Source: Isoetes taiwanensis
Taxonomy: Eukaryota; Streptophyta; Lycopodiopsida; Isoetales; Isoetaceae
Reading direction: 5' to 3'
NCBI GenBank assembly: GCA_021234155.1
Contig: JAJEKV010000041.1
Span: 5,816,829-5,880,828 of the forward strand
DNA: 64,000 bases
Below are positions 45,327-57,500 of the stretch, piece after piece (positions within the stretch are counted from its first letter, which is position 1; each line of letters begins with the position of its first letter). The notes under the pieces are model-generated. The model did not search any database and had not been told where the DNA came from. It saw nothing but the letters and a program-made list of their open reading frames with translations. A program made the position numbers and the translations under genes.

Positions 45327-46389
45327 ACTGCTTGTCTTAAGGGATTGTCTAGCTAGCTAGCAAAATGCGACTCCACGACAATGCGCAACACCTACAAGTC
45401 AAGCAAAGACAAAACTTTCAATTTAGTGCTTAACACATGACGATAAATCAATTTCTTTAACCAGCATGAAAACGCTAATCACCCGCTACTACACTAAGAC
45501 ACTAACATTTTATCCTATCACTGGTAAATTTTAATTGGTTCATATTGTGCAAGGTCAAGGATGGGATAACACACATGAAAGGACCAAAACACGATTTATG
45601 ATCTATAGCCCAGCTACTGCCAAAATGCGAGGCTAGCAAGTTTGAAATGCATTGCACTTATCCCACCCAAGTCACGCTTTTTCAAAAGACGAGACCAATC
45701 GAATGCCTACTAAAACAAACGCCAGTTCCTCTATTCGTGTCAGACTTTCATCAACAACACTATCATCAGGAACTAGGGAATGTATTAGTAAAACATTCTC
45801 ATAACCCTCAATAAGAGTACAACACACACCTTTCAACACCGCGTGACCAAGGCCAACAGCGGCGTCAGGCGAGGGTTATATCTCTTAAAAAAGGGTGACC
45901 CTAGTTGCCCCAAACTTCAGCATCATCACCCACCCTCGGCATGGCGCAAATAAATGCGGCAATACCAGGCAAGGGGCATGCCTCCGCCCTTGGCAACACG
46001 AAACCCTAAGGCAACTAAATCTAATTGGTACTAAGGTTGTCCTTTTAAAGGGAAGGCAACAAAATTTAATATCTTTTTGTTTCTTTTTTTTTTGTCTTGA
46101 ATTATTATTATTATTATTATTATTTCTTTTTCTAAAATAGGCCAAGCTCAGCCCACAGAACAAGGCACTCACCATCGTCACGCCCCTTACACAGGGGGGC
46201 AACAGGCGAGGGCCTAACTGCGTGCCTTGCCTAGCCTAAACTATAAAAAAAACAACAAAAAATTGTCTAAAAACTAAGAAAAACAAAAAAAAAAAAGGTT
46301 TTGGGAGGCAAGTTGGAAGGTTCGGCGCAGAAGAATACCTTCTTTGCGGCGCAAAAACTGAATCCCCGCGCCGCATATATATAAAAAAA
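45327..46389. other. Non-coding 5' region of the kinase within the hAT
   Basis: Contains the presumed kinase promoter on the minus strand, an (ATT)n run at about 46,100-46,125 and T-runs. Minus-strand frames at 45,885-46,202 and 46,236-46,580 include homopolymer residues from these runs and are not credible genes. No clear TATA box can be assigned. Confidence 0.45.
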
Positions 46390-46675
46390 TTTCGCGTGAA
46401 AGCGTACGCAAAAACTTTTTCGCGAAAGCGTACGCGAAAACTTTCTTCGTGAAAGCGTACGCGAAAACTTTTTCGCGTACGCGAAAGGTGATAAACTGCG
46501 TACGCGAACACCGCACCGCTTTCGCGTACGCGAAATGAACTGGAAAGCGTACGCGGAAAAAATTTCGCGTACGCTTTCACGAAGTTTTCGCGTACGCGAA
46601 TGTCAGACCTGTCCTTTCGCGCCGCGATTCTTTGTATTTCGCGTATGCTTTCACGAAGGTTTCGCGTACGCGAAG
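46390..46675. repeat. Right subterminal palindrome cluster of the hAT
   Basis: About ten copies of GCGTACGC, commonly as TTCGCGTACGCGAA or fused as GAAAGCGTACGCGAAAAC. It matches the left cluster and supports reading 16,726-51,562 as one element. Confidence 0.85.
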
Positions 46676-46778
46676 ATTTTTTTTCCGGCTGGCGAGGTCT
46701 TTATCCGTTAAATACGTATTTTATTAAAAAATACGTATTTTTTAACTTTATACGTCAGGAATTTTAATTTTGTACGTA

Positions 46779-46783
46779 TAGAA
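46779..46783. other. 5-bp target-site duplication (TAGAA) of the LTR element
   Basis: TAGAA precedes TGTTACAA at 46,784 and recurs at 51,548-51,552. The target lies in the hAT right terminal inverted repeat, 10 bp from its tip. Confidence 0.95.
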
Positions 46784-47157
46784 TGTTACAACGCCATGGA
46801 AGGGGCCAAGTTTGGCTACCATGAACCCCCTGGATTCCCCACTCCTCGAGTCCCTTGGGCTCCCCACGCCAGACTTGTGTTGATCCCCTGGATCAATACT
46901 GCAACATCGTGCAGTTCTCTAATCGTTCCCAGAACGATTCTCCATGGCCTCCCTTCTTGAGATCCATGATCTCTTATATAGGGTACCCTCTCTTGTGGCA
47001 TGCCGCCACGTGTATGCATGCATGCATATGGACTCTTGGAGTCTCCTTGTGCCACTTGTCCCTTAAACCTTTAATCCTTAGGTTTAATGGTCCTATGACC
47101 TAGGGACCAACATATGTATATAACATATGACTTAGGGCCTAACCTATGTTCGTAACA
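46784..47157 (-). repeat. LTR (3' LTR in element orientation)
   Basis: 374 bp, bounded by TGTTAC and GTAACA. Differs from 51,174-51,547 at six positions by my count. It includes GCATGCATGCATATGG and a CTTATATAGGG TATA-like string. Confidence 0.95.
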
Positions 47158-47177
47158 TACCTCCCCCCTTCAAATCC
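47158..47177 (-). other. Polypurine tract of the LTR element
   Basis: On the minus strand GAAGGGGGGAGG lies directly upstream of the 3' LTR, the place where plus-strand DNA synthesis is primed. Confidence 0.75.
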
Positions 47178-47212
47178 TTGGTCCCCAAGGATCATGGAAG
47201 TATGTGTATCTT

Positions 47213-47420
47213 GAAACCCATTCCTTGGGTCACCTGGTGACCATGGTTTCACCATCTAGTCCATTTGAAACCCTTTCCCTAAATCACCTCGTGATCATGG
47301 TGGTTTTGTCTTCTCGTCCCTTCAGAAACCCGTTCCCTGGATCACCCTGTGATCATGGTTTCATCCTCTAGTCCCTTCCGAAACCCGTTCCCTGGATCAC
47401 CCTGTGATCATGGTTTCATA
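47213..47420. repeat. Four ~55-bp tandem units inside the LTR element
   Basis: Units start GAAACCC at 47,213, 47,267, 47,325 and 47,380, each continuing TTCC...TGATCATGGTTTC (the first with the variant GGTCACCTGGTGACC). The last two are nearly identical. Confidence 0.85.
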
Positions 47421-50400
47421 GCTCATTCTTTAGCGGACGTCCTACTTGCCATCCCTGATGCAAGTCTCTAATTCTTTAGTTTTATAACTGACCTCATATT
47501 GACTCCACTAATCCTTCCGTGTTATCAAGGGATTTTGAGTCAGATGAGGATTTGGCTGCATGTACACTTCACTTTCCCATGTGGCCTTGGGAAGTGACTG
47601 ATCTCGCCACAAGATCTAGTACTCGCAATACTCTTATTGCACGACCTCGAATGCGAGTGTCTAGAATCGCCTCGGGGAGTTACCTCGAGCTAAGGGCTAG
47701 GAGAATCTTGTCACAATCTTTGGACAATATTGCTTTTTTGAGTTGACTTATGCAGAATAGGGCGCACTTCTAATCCATTCATAAGTTCTAACTCAACTCA
47801 TATGCTGTCTTCATTGACCCTTCCTGAGTCCAACATATTGGGACATCTATAACTAATGGTCTCAAGGTTCTTACCTTGCCACTAGTATTATAATACCTAT
47901 TTTGAACCTTGCGTCTATTCTTCTGCCAAGAACCCCAGGTTCTTTATGACGCGTGTACCAACTTTTTGGACTAGAACAGAGGCCCACTTTATCCCTTGGT
48001 TGACACTTAGTGCAACTAAGTACCTGATGCTAGTCATGTGAATTCACTAACCTATGTGAATTCAATATTCTTGATCCCAGATCTAAGAACACTATGCTAC
48101 AAAAGACCCTGCCTTCTTATAAGCAATACAGTGATAATGACCATAGACTCCCCCAGAAATCTAATTAGAAACAAGATTCTAATAATTGTACCACTCACAC
48201 TCTGATCATTTATCAGAGATTTTTTGCAACATTAACCCCAGGTTAATCCTTGTATTTCTAGAGACCTTGCTCTATAAATACCCAGTACACCAATTATGGC
48301 TAATCATGAATTCTAATTGGATTCTAATTGGATTCTCTATTTCAATCCAATTAGAATTCATGTATACTAAGTAGTGATGGTTCAAACTCTGCCCTTTTAG
48401 GTCTCCATGGCATGCCTGGCCCTGCCAGCATAACGCCATTCCTCTAGGAAAACATTCTTCCTAAGTCTGACAACCTTCGTATCTTTATTAGATGAACCCT
48501 TTCCTCAACAATTTTGGGTTCCACATTCATATTCCAGTTTGTGACCCCTTTTTCTTAGGGTAGAATAAGCTAGGAAATCCTTTTCCTCCCCCTTTCAAAA
48601 AAATCAAGCAATCCTTTGCTTTTGGAAGTGAATTCTTAAAGTCATATGCATCCAATTTACAGCCTGACATAGAACTTATCTATTATCAGCTTGGATGATA
48701 TACTAATAGGAGTTTTTGGCCACTCTCTAAGCCTTGCTTATAAGAGTTTTGACTATTCCTAAATTACCGTATGGTGGTGTTCCTAGTGAAGCCTCACTAG
48801 AACCCAAATACCTTGCCTTGCAAGATTGAGCAAGAAGACCTTTAAGTCTACGCTCACACACTTTCTATAGAGCTAACGGGTCTAACTACCTTACTTCTTG
48901 ACTTTTTTTTTTTTTGAAGGACTTGAGCCTTTATTATCCAGAACTAATAACTCAATGGAGAGAATGTCCACCAGAGCAAAACCACCCCACTCAAATACAA
49001 CATCTAACACATATTCACTGCTTTGCCAATCTATGGCTATAAGGCATAATATACATCTCATAATACCTATACAAGCCCAGCTTATATATTGCGACCCATA
49101 TGTTTTACCCCAAGCCCCGCTTGAACATACTGGGCAATAAGATGTATTCACAACTCCTAGTTGTATATAGATGTAGGAATATAACTCTACTAACATTCTT
49201 GTTTCCAAACAAGAGATATTGAGATTTTCTAACCAATCTCAGTATCTTAGTTTGAGCATAGGTAGAGTTCATATGGAACTAGACAGTCCAATCAATCATA
49301 TTGTAGCTTGATTCATCCTTGGCATCTTTCCAGAGACACCCTCTGAAATCAGTTTAACAAACGCTACAATAAACTATTGCATGCATCCATATGATCCTAG
49401 TTGAATCCGTTTGCTTCTTTATTTATTTTAAGTGCTCTTCCCAGAAGAACCCCTTAAAATGACTAACAAGTTGCTTTGCAATTACTATCTTATAGTTTCT
49501 ACCTGATAAGTTCTCAACCTTATCCATACTGCAACTTGTATTCTCTAGATGCGTTAGCTAGCATCTCTAACTTTAGTACTTTTAAACTATAGATTCCATG
49601 TGTAGATGTTCATCTATGAAGGTTATTTTCTTGATCCAACAATCGCAGATTGTATATGTTCCTTTGGATTTTTTCAAAGGAATACTTCAAGCTAAGTTAA
49701 TTTATTGCCACTTTCCTTTATGCAACCAAGATCCTTCTTGGTGCTTATAAGAAAGCATATCATACGAGGCATAAAACCTTTAAATCCTTCAAAATTCCTT
49801 CCTAGAATTCAAGGATCTTATTCTCAACACTTACCACAAGTGTTGTTATTCCCAAGTGTTATTGTGTTCCAAGGAACTAGTCAGGACTTCCGGTGTTCCA
49901 ATAAAATCTCTGCTTCCAAGATGTCCACTTAACGGACCCCAAATCCTCCAAGTAACCAAGTTCTAGCATTCATTAAGAACTAGTATCCACAATATTTCCC
50001 AAATATTGTGCACTTCTAGCACAAACCCTAGGTAGTGCACTAGTGACCCCTTGAGTCAATAGTAATATATCCGTCACCAATTCCCTATAAGGATTGGTTA
50101 AAGGAACATGCAACCTCGTACCACCCTACCCAGTAGAGTGAGCCAATGATCCCAGATCAAGTGGTTATCACGGGCAACAACATTCGCATTGGACAGACTA
50201 CTTACGCCACACTACCCAGTAGTGTGCGTCAACTGGGCATGATCCCAGATCATGACACCCTATGATGCACTCATTGAAAGGGATCTTTGGAGGGCAATAA
50301 CGCTTTTTGTTAAAGCATAATTTCTCTTAGTTCCTTGAACGTAAAGACACTCTTCAAAAGAATCATCCTGGATATCAAAATCAATCAACTAATTTTAAAA

Positions 50401-51159
50401 ACTCAAAGCTCTAGGGGTCTTATGTTAAGCATATTCACATGCTCCAGGGTATGACCCATCTCCATGTGGTTCGTCTATGTTCCACTACTGAGCCCCCGAC
50501 TCCTCATGACGAAACCACCTAACACTCTTGGAGTGCTATACCAATGTTACAACCTATTTTCCTTTCAACAAACCCAGTTTGCAAGAATGCAGTAGGTGGT
50601 ACTACCAACAAGTGCTCTTGGCTTGTTCATTACTAGTTCAACTAGTACCAACATTAGCTAAAATCGTAAATATTAACTAAGGTAAATAACAACCCATTAA
50701 AACCTCCCCTTTAATTTTTAATGGTTGATAACGGGGGACAAAATCCCTGATTTCTTTAATGGGCTTCTGGTTACCCTTAACAAAAATCACAGAATCGAAA
50801 ATCTCAGAATCACGAAGTCGTGATTCCGTGCCAGCCAGGATCGATCACTCCGGGCTGCTCGGTACTCGGATTGCCACGAAATTTGGCAGGTAAGCATTTC
50901 GGCCCCACGCTCCTGCTCGTAAATTTTCAGCTCAAACCGAGCTGCTTTGCAAAATCCATTTTTCCAGGCCCCAAACATGATTTAGCAAGCCCTGCTTGCC
51001 CAGAGACTGCTACAACAATTTCACATTGGCTTCTCAGGTCCCAGGAGCCTGAAGAACGATTCTAAGGCCAAACCTTTGCACTTCGTGGATGCTCCAGAAA
51101 TTGCTCTCAAGTTCTGCTCTCTTAACTGCGGCACAGCCTCGAACCCAGCATCAAACTTA
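47421..51159. other. Non-coding interior of the LTR element
   Basis: No gag, protease, integrase or reverse-transcriptase motif on either strand. It contains a perfect 19-bp inverted repeat (48,305-48,323 with 48,344-48,362, CATGAATTCTAATTGG...) and a short palindrome GAATCACGAAGTCGTGATTC near 50,806-50,825, either of which could fold in the RNA. Confidence 0.7.
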
Positions 51160-51172
51160 GGCTCTGATACCA
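51160..51172 (-). other. Primer-binding site (initiator tRNA-Met)
   Basis: On the minus strand TGGTATCAGAGCC lies one base inside the 5' LTR. This is the complement of the 3' end of plant initiator tRNA-Met, used to prime reverse transcription. Confidence 0.92.
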
Positions 51173-51173
51173 A

Positions 51174-51547
51174 TGTTACAATGCCATGGAAGGGGCCAAG
51201 TTTGGCTACCATGAACCCCCTGGATTCCCCACTCCTCGAGTCCCTTGGACTCCCCACGCCAGACTTGTGTTGATCCCCTGGATCAATACTGCAACATCGT
51301 GCAGTTCTCTAATCGTTCCAAGAACGATTCTCCATGGCCTCCCTTCTTGAGATCCATGATCTCTTATATAGGGTACCCACTCTTATGGCATGCCGCCACG
51401 TGTATGCATGCATGCATATGGACTCTTGGAGTCTCCTTATGCCACTTGTCCCTTAAACCTTTAATCCTTAGGTTTAATGGTCCTATGACCTAGGGACCAA
51501 CATATGTATATAACATATGACTTAGGGCCTAACCTATGTTCGTAACA
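51174..51547 (-). repeat. LTR (5' LTR in element orientation)
   Basis: 374 bp from TGTTAC to GTAACA, partner of 46,784-47,157, followed by the TAGAA duplication at 51,548-51,552. Confidence 0.95.
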
Positions 51548-51570
51548 TAGAACCTATCCCTGGTGGAAAC

Positions 51571-51706
51571 ACTTGCCGGTGGAAGACGCAACATAGATCT
51601 GATAAAGCAGTACCCACAGTTTATGGAGGAATGGGACGGCAAGATCATCCCCGAAGAAATCGGCTCAGGCATGTCGATTTGTGTAGATTTATGTCTTGAT
51701 AGCTAA
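51571..51706 (+). pseudogene. Ty3/gypsy chromodomain, remainder after the hAT
   Basis: Starting right after the second GTGGAAAC, the frame resumes the chromodomain interrupted at 16,717 (LPVEDAT in the expected position). It is broken at 51,591-51,597, where about 4 bases seem lost, and then continues as IKQYPQFMEEW to TAA at 51,704-51,706. The continuity confirms that a single Ty3 element flanks the hAT. Confidence 0.88.
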
Positions 51707-52531
51707 GAATAATCTACGCATGCAACCTATGCTAGGTATGGGTTGCATACGTTGTTACCGATGATGAGACCACTACGGTAATCTCTAGGACGTGGTGTAA
51801 TGTCAATGTAGGCATGACCGCGGTTCCGCGTGGGAAGTCTACTTCTGTCCCACGGAAGTAGACGACCTCGAGAGATAAGAGGTCATTCAGGAATGCATTG
51901 ATAGGGAAAGCACCTCTAGCCAATGCCTACGGGGGGGACACTATCCTTCACGCTCCATATACGAGAAGGACCCCATCCTCCACGCTGGGCAACTAAAGGT
52001 GTAGGCATGAGCGCCATATAGGCATTATAAGGCGCTGTCTCCACGGCCACGATGGAAGAAGCATCCTCTTCCTACGCCGGGAGATTAGCCATGCATTCAT
52101 GTAGATAGTTGGGGTGGTTCCTTATAACCAAATTTATAAATAATTAAAATGGTACTAACGTAGTGTCGACCTGCAGGCCAATAGAGCGCTCCGGAGGGCA
52201 AGGAGGTCGAGCTACGAAGACTTGCAACACAAATTTTGTTGGAATGTGTTGCAAGGAATGAAGAGTACCTCAAAGAATAATTGTATAGATTAAAATATTG
52301 ATAAACTAAAATATTGTGATAAGTGAAACTAATGGGTAACTTGTTGTAATGACATACGGATTGATAAATTATTTGATTGAATAATGGTATAATAATGTTC
52401 TAAAAATATTACCTTAAGGTAATCCTAATAAATGTGTAAGTATGATAATAGTATATCGTATGCATCAAGTTGATTGCAGGTTAGGAAGATCCCAAGGTGG
52501 GGAGACCCACGATGCTGCGGACAGCATCATT
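51707..52531 (+). other. 3' untranslated interior of the Ty3 element
   Basis: Non-coding sequence between the pol stop and the polypurine tract. It contains a hairpin (GTCTACTTC and GAAGTAGAC arms at about 51,838-51,864) and an AT-rich stretch (52,130-52,440). No additional gene is recognised. Confidence 0.6.
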
Positions 52532-52546
52532 TTAAGGTGGGGAGAA
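52532..52546 (+). other. Polypurine tract of the Ty3 element
   Basis: AAGGTGGGGAGAA immediately before TGTGACG, the usual plant Ty3/gypsy arrangement upstream of the 3' LTR. Confidence 0.85.
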
Positions 52547-54015
52547 TGTGACGTTCCAGTACGATATACGGTCTCAAGACGTATACCGTACTGCACCGTC
52601 ACGCGTACACGCCATTCCAATCGATGTGTAGCCAAGCAAGTGGCGCCCTAGGGGGCAACTTGCAAGGGTTTTAGACCATTAACCTTTAAAGAGGCACACC
52701 AAGGGTCATGGAAACCCTAAACCTAACTGATAGCCTATGTAAGGCAACCAAACCCTAATTCTTTCCTTTTTCGTCCACGAACCTTCCGAGCTCCAGTTCG
52801 CGCGCCTCAAGAGTCCATTCCGACTCCCAAGAACTGCCCGTGCGCCCTAGCTCGTCAGATTCCCTTTCCGACCGCATCCCCAAGTAGAACAGCGACATGG
52901 ACACATTCAGATCAAGAGGAGTGAACCAGGGATCAGGTATTTAGTCAATCTAATAGCCTAAACCGTATTCCAGCCATCGAACCAATAGGTTTAGCCTACT
53001 AAATTGCCCATAATAGCCAAGTAGATCCCCAGACACCAGCCCTAACTAAAGAACCTAACTCTATGATATAGATTAGATCTAATTCTTTAGTTCTGCTGTG
53101 ATGTAGATGGATGATGTTACTCTGTGGACTCATTGTATTGGGAGAGACCCTAAAGCCTAGTAGTAGATGCTCCTAGCTAGCCTCCTTAGCACACTGTAGA
53201 TTCGGCCTGTGTACAAGAACCACACCTGGTTATGGGTGGAGGGGCCAGACTGGCTCAGAAGGAGGTTCGTGTTCTGACTCTTGACCAATCCCTCTGGTGT
53301 GTAAAGTCTACCGGGGATCATAGTGGACTAGGTCTAATGGCTTGCCACTGAGTGTGGGCAAGGCATGGGCTCGACACCCGTGGGGTGATGCGTCACTCTC
53401 CAGTGGGTTCAAGTCGAATAAGGGCAGTGGCCCTCTAGTCACCTTGAGTCAGCATGGAGATCTCTGGAGGGAGTGATCCCTATCTGCCCCATCGGAACTG
53501 GGGAGATGCAATCCAGGAATAGCTTCCTTGGCTATGCATCCGGCGGGCTACAGTCAGGTCCCAACACTCTTCAACCTACTCTGCAAAGTGTGCACAGGAG
53601 GGGCGGATGGAGTGGACAATCCTATGCCATGTTCTCATGCCAGCCAAATCCATTGTCATGAAGTTTGTCTGCAATGAACTCTGGAGACCCAAGCCGTCAG
53701 TCATCCCCTGGAGTCTGAGCCTTGGGTAGGAACCCATATTATGTATTGTGCTGATCTTTGTCTATGCAGATGTTGATGTACCACTCTTCGAGGTGGATAT
53801 GTGATGATGTTGTATACTGACATGTATGTTTACGCTTCCGCAGCTAGGTAGGCCCTGAGGGAGACGGGGTAAAATGACCCCTTCATTCTTCCCACTGGAA
53901 CTCATTACGGTTGCAGTGATATGTGGAGGGCCCTGTATCAGCATGGAGCTGGTATGGGGGATGAACTCCTGTTTGTATACGGTGAGTGCACCGTATACGA
54001 GTAGGGGACGTCACA
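52547..54015 (+). repeat. 3' LTR of the Ty3/gypsy element, 1,469 bp
   Basis: Starts TGTGACGTTCC after the purine tract and ends GGACGTCACA, giving an 8-bp terminal inverted repeat (TGTGACGT and ACGTCACA). The partner 5' LTR is not in the window, so the length rests on the terminal signature alone. Open frames inside are not credible. Confidence 0.8.
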
Positions 54016-54309
54016 GAAGTGAAGAACAAAAACAATATTGTGGTAGTGGGTATGTGGATAGATTTGAATGATGAATATATGTAGGAAAATAGAGAAAGGG
54101 GTAAGGCAAGAAATCCCAAAGATGAATTTGAGGGCAAAATGAACATAATGAAGTATCTTAAAAGTGTTGGCTAGAATATGTAGCACAATAGCAAGGGGGT
54201 TTCAAGCGGATTTGATATAGATATAAAAATGCGGACACAAAAAGGTGGGTGTTTTACAGCTTACACTAGGGGATGTCTTGAATTGTTTGGCTTGTGACTG
54301 CCTGAAAAG
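54016..54309. other. Flanking DNA between the Ty3 LTR and the LINE
   Basis: Nothing recognised. The first five bases (GAAGT) would be the Ty3 target duplication, which cannot be checked because the 5' end is missing. Confidence 0.4.
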
Positions 54310-54500
54310 GAAGCAAGGAAGGAAGGAAGTTTATTTTAACGTCCACGGAGGCCAGAGGCCTATGAGACGGTACATGCAGAGAACAGGCAAAAAAGCCAAA
54401 AACCCCAACACCAAAAACAAACAATGTAACTGTACAGTAGAACCCTACTACCGGGATGAAAAAACTCCCACTTGGGAGGAAAAACCCTAACAGTAGGCTC

Positions 54501-57500
54501 TCAAATACCATGCCCCTGAAGAGCAAGTCTGACGGCCGAAATCTGCAGGATGTAAGCTCCCAGTCGCGCTACCATAGGTGATGCGAGTAAGTGATGTAGC
54601 GGTGTGTCAGAGTATCTAAGATCAGTGTGCACTGCTCGAACATGGGCATATGCTGGGCACCGCTGGAGGGCATGGTGCTCATCCTCTATCACGTGCATCT
54701 CACAACACTGACATATCCTCTCCTCCCTGGGGATCCCGTGCCCGCCATTCACCCCCCAGCGACCTATTTCAATTCTGAGGTAATGGGAACCCGTCCTTAT
54801 GGCAGCAATAGCTCTCCGTTTCTTCACAGAGATGTGTGCTTTCAAGTACCGATGGGGTCCATGCTCAAGGCCGGGATTAATCTGAGCGTGATAGTGCTCT
54901 GTCTTGGGCTTTGCAAGAGTAGAGGCATCCCACAGGGTGGCAGCATAGCCCGCATCCAATTGCCCATTCTCGCGATCGACCGCCGGTGCCAACATCTGTT
55001 GGTAATCCATAGACCACCTCCTAAACCATCCCTTACAGTGCTCGTGCCATACCCTCTTCAGCCGCTGGGGGCCCTGCGTTAACAACACGGCCTGTGGGGG
55101 CAAGCGATGCTCATCCATCCCATCCACCTTATGGAAGCAAGTAAGATGCTGGCAAGATAGCGAATCTTCAGAAAGGCGAACCCCGTCTCATACAACAAAA
55201 ATCGATGCGATGCGGTGTCCTTCACTCCCAAGCTATATGTCAAGAAAGCTTTCTACACCCTTTCCAACCTATCCCGTGTTTTTTTCTAACTCTTTGGGCC
55301 CCAAACCTCCACCCCATATAGCAGCAGAAACCGACCAAAGCCCTAAAGCGGGTGTGCTCTCCTCGCATCGATCCACAGAGATCTATCCGGCAACACGCGT
55401 TTTAATTGCATATAAAGCCTTTCAGCCCTGCACTGGCTCTCCTCTCCACACACTCATCCCACGGCATGTTAGTAGTGAAATCAATTCCCGGATACTTGAA
55501 GCTCGCACCATCTCCACTTCCCCGTCCCCCGTAATATAACTTCCAGGGATAGGGTGTTGTGAGGACAGGATCGCGAGAAGCTTAGTCTTGTGCATGTTCT
55601 TTGTCATTCCCGTTGCCCCCACGTAACCCACCGAGGGCATCCAAATCTTCTTTGCATACCGCTGGCCGCCGTGTGGGCTAGCAAAGCTACATCATCCGCG
55701 ATATAGCAATCGGCTCCACGAGGTCGCCTCGGATAATTGCATCCCGGCTCCCCCATGGTGCCGCATCCACGTCTCCAAGCTATCAATGTACAACCCAAAA
55801 GCGTTGGAGACAACGGGCAGCCCTGCTTAACTCCCATAGTGCTAGCTACCCGCTGATCTTCATAAGGCAGTGCAGCATGAATCCCATCATAAAGCTAGTG
55901 CACCCCATTTCGCAAACTCTGTGGAACTCGCAAGTCTTGCAACCTCGCCACAAAGATGTCTCTCGGGGGCGGTATCATATGCGTCTTAAAATCTACAAAG
56001 CGGCAATACAAGTCCTGCCGGCATTCCGGCTTGCCTCCATCAACACTCTCAAAGTGAAGATATAGTCGGTCGCGGGAGTGAGCCGGGCTTAAAGCCCGCC
56101 ACCGCCAATTGCCCGCACCCCGCCTCCTCGCCCACTTAGTGAGTTTCTTCTCCACCACCCCGCCGGGAGCTTTGCAAGCAAATGAGCTTACCATAATCAT
56201 CGTAATTCACGGCTCATCCTTATTACCAGCTTTATGCGGGGAACAACCTTACTAACCATCCACTCCTGGGGGAGCCCCTCGCTCAAAGCCTGGTTGATGA
56301 TCACCGTCAGGGGCCCTACCACAGATGGGCCACCCCATTTCAATAGCTCGACTGCAGCCCTGTAAATCCTTTGCCTTGCCATTCGCCGGATGCACGAGAC
56401 CTGGCTGGACATCCTCCCGCGTGAGCCGCAAAGCACCTCTCCTACCGATCAGGGACCACGGCATTAGCTCCTGGGGGTCATATAACTCCTGCAAGCGGTG
56501 CATCCATTGCTCCACACTTACATTACCAGCCACCTGGCGCTTCTGGTATAACACCTTACGCCAAAAAGCTTTTGGCTCGCCGCCATGAGCATATCAAGCA
56601 AAGCTCCCGGGTTTTACGCCATGTATCTCCCTTCTTGGCTTTTAGGAAGAGCTTATAGTCTTGCGGGGCACGTGGCGCGAATGTGGATCTATGACCAAGC
56701 GCGGTGGCTCTTTAGAGCCTTGCAATCAACATCAAACCACGGGTTCTCGGGAAAATGCGCGGTGTCCCTCCTTGGAGGGCCCTTTCTTTGCAAAGGAAGC
56801 CCCGGTAAAAGCGGCGCCCTCACCGACCATGCACACGTCTTGCAATTATTGTAAAAGCTATCAAACCCACAGTAACTCCCGCACCAACACGATTCATCTG
56901 TCCTCGCTTACGATAGCGTGGGATGTATGGTAACCCTCCATGCCCCCTTTGCGGTGTCTCCACTATTGAGTTCTTCCAATTCAGCGTGACATAAAGCGGG
57001 TAGTGATCTGACAAAGCCTCCTCATCCCCTGTGCTTGTGCCAATGGAGAAGTGTGTAACCATGTCACCGGAGCGAGAAGGTAATCCAACACACTAGCTCC
57101 CCCATCCTGCCTATCACTCCTGCAAGTAACACCCCCTGAGTGTGGCCATCGCTGCATACCATTACAAATTACCATGTCAAAAAACCCGGCAGTTTGGACG
57201 GACCACCGCCGCCAAAACGGTCTAGCCACCATATCCTGGGAGTGCCGTGTATGTTGAATAGCGGCTGTCTCAAGCCAAAGCGGATCAGCATTAGCGTCAC
57301 CTTGGAAGGTCACCGACTGCAACTGCGTCGTACGAGCATTGAAATCTCCTAGCAAAAACACTTGTCCCTGCTGTCTATAGCGGTCTATGTCATCATACAA
57401 TTCCCTATACGGCATCTGGACATCTGTGTCTGCATCATGTACCTGGTAGAACTTAGAGCCTGCATGGGGAATGTAGCAGCTAGCAAGAAACAATGGGACA

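Larger units (their letters stand above)
46784..51547 (-). mobile_element. Complete non-autonomous LTR retrotransposon (LARD-like), 4.76 kb
   Basis: Two 374-bp LTRs, an initiator-Met primer site and a purine tract show minus-strand orientation. The ~4.0-kb interior has no gag or pol: no frame exceeds ~105 codons and none has a domain. This is the LARD-type layout, which depends on proteins from another element. The primer site type is common in Ty1/copia and also seen in Ty3 families, so the partner is uncertain. LTRs differ at 6 positions of 374 (about 98.4% identity), so insertion was fairly recent compared with the surrounding broken elements. Confidence 0.93.
16726..51562 (+). mobile_element. 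hAT transposon with transposase and kinase cargo, split by two later insertions
   Basis: The ends read CAGGGATAGGTTCAATACG on the left and its reverse complement on the right with one mismatch, 18 of 19 matching. The right end is itself split by an LTR element, which leaves 46,765-46,783 joined to 51,553-51,562. An exact 8-bp duplication flanks both ends. Removing the CACTA (20,677-44,029) and the LTR element (46,784-51,547), each with one duplication copy, leaves about 6.7 kb: palindrome cluster, transposase (plus strand), kinase gene (minus strand, convergent), palindrome cluster. The kinase lies fully inside the terminal repeats, so it moved with the element. The transposase frame is broken and the right terminal repeat is interrupted, so this copy cannot move itself. 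Confidence 0.95.

Noticed and set aside
52547-54015. Solo LTR of an unrelated element
   Set aside because: A purine tract directly precedes it and the upstream interior joins the Ty3 chromodomain across the hAT, so it is the 3' LTR of that element.
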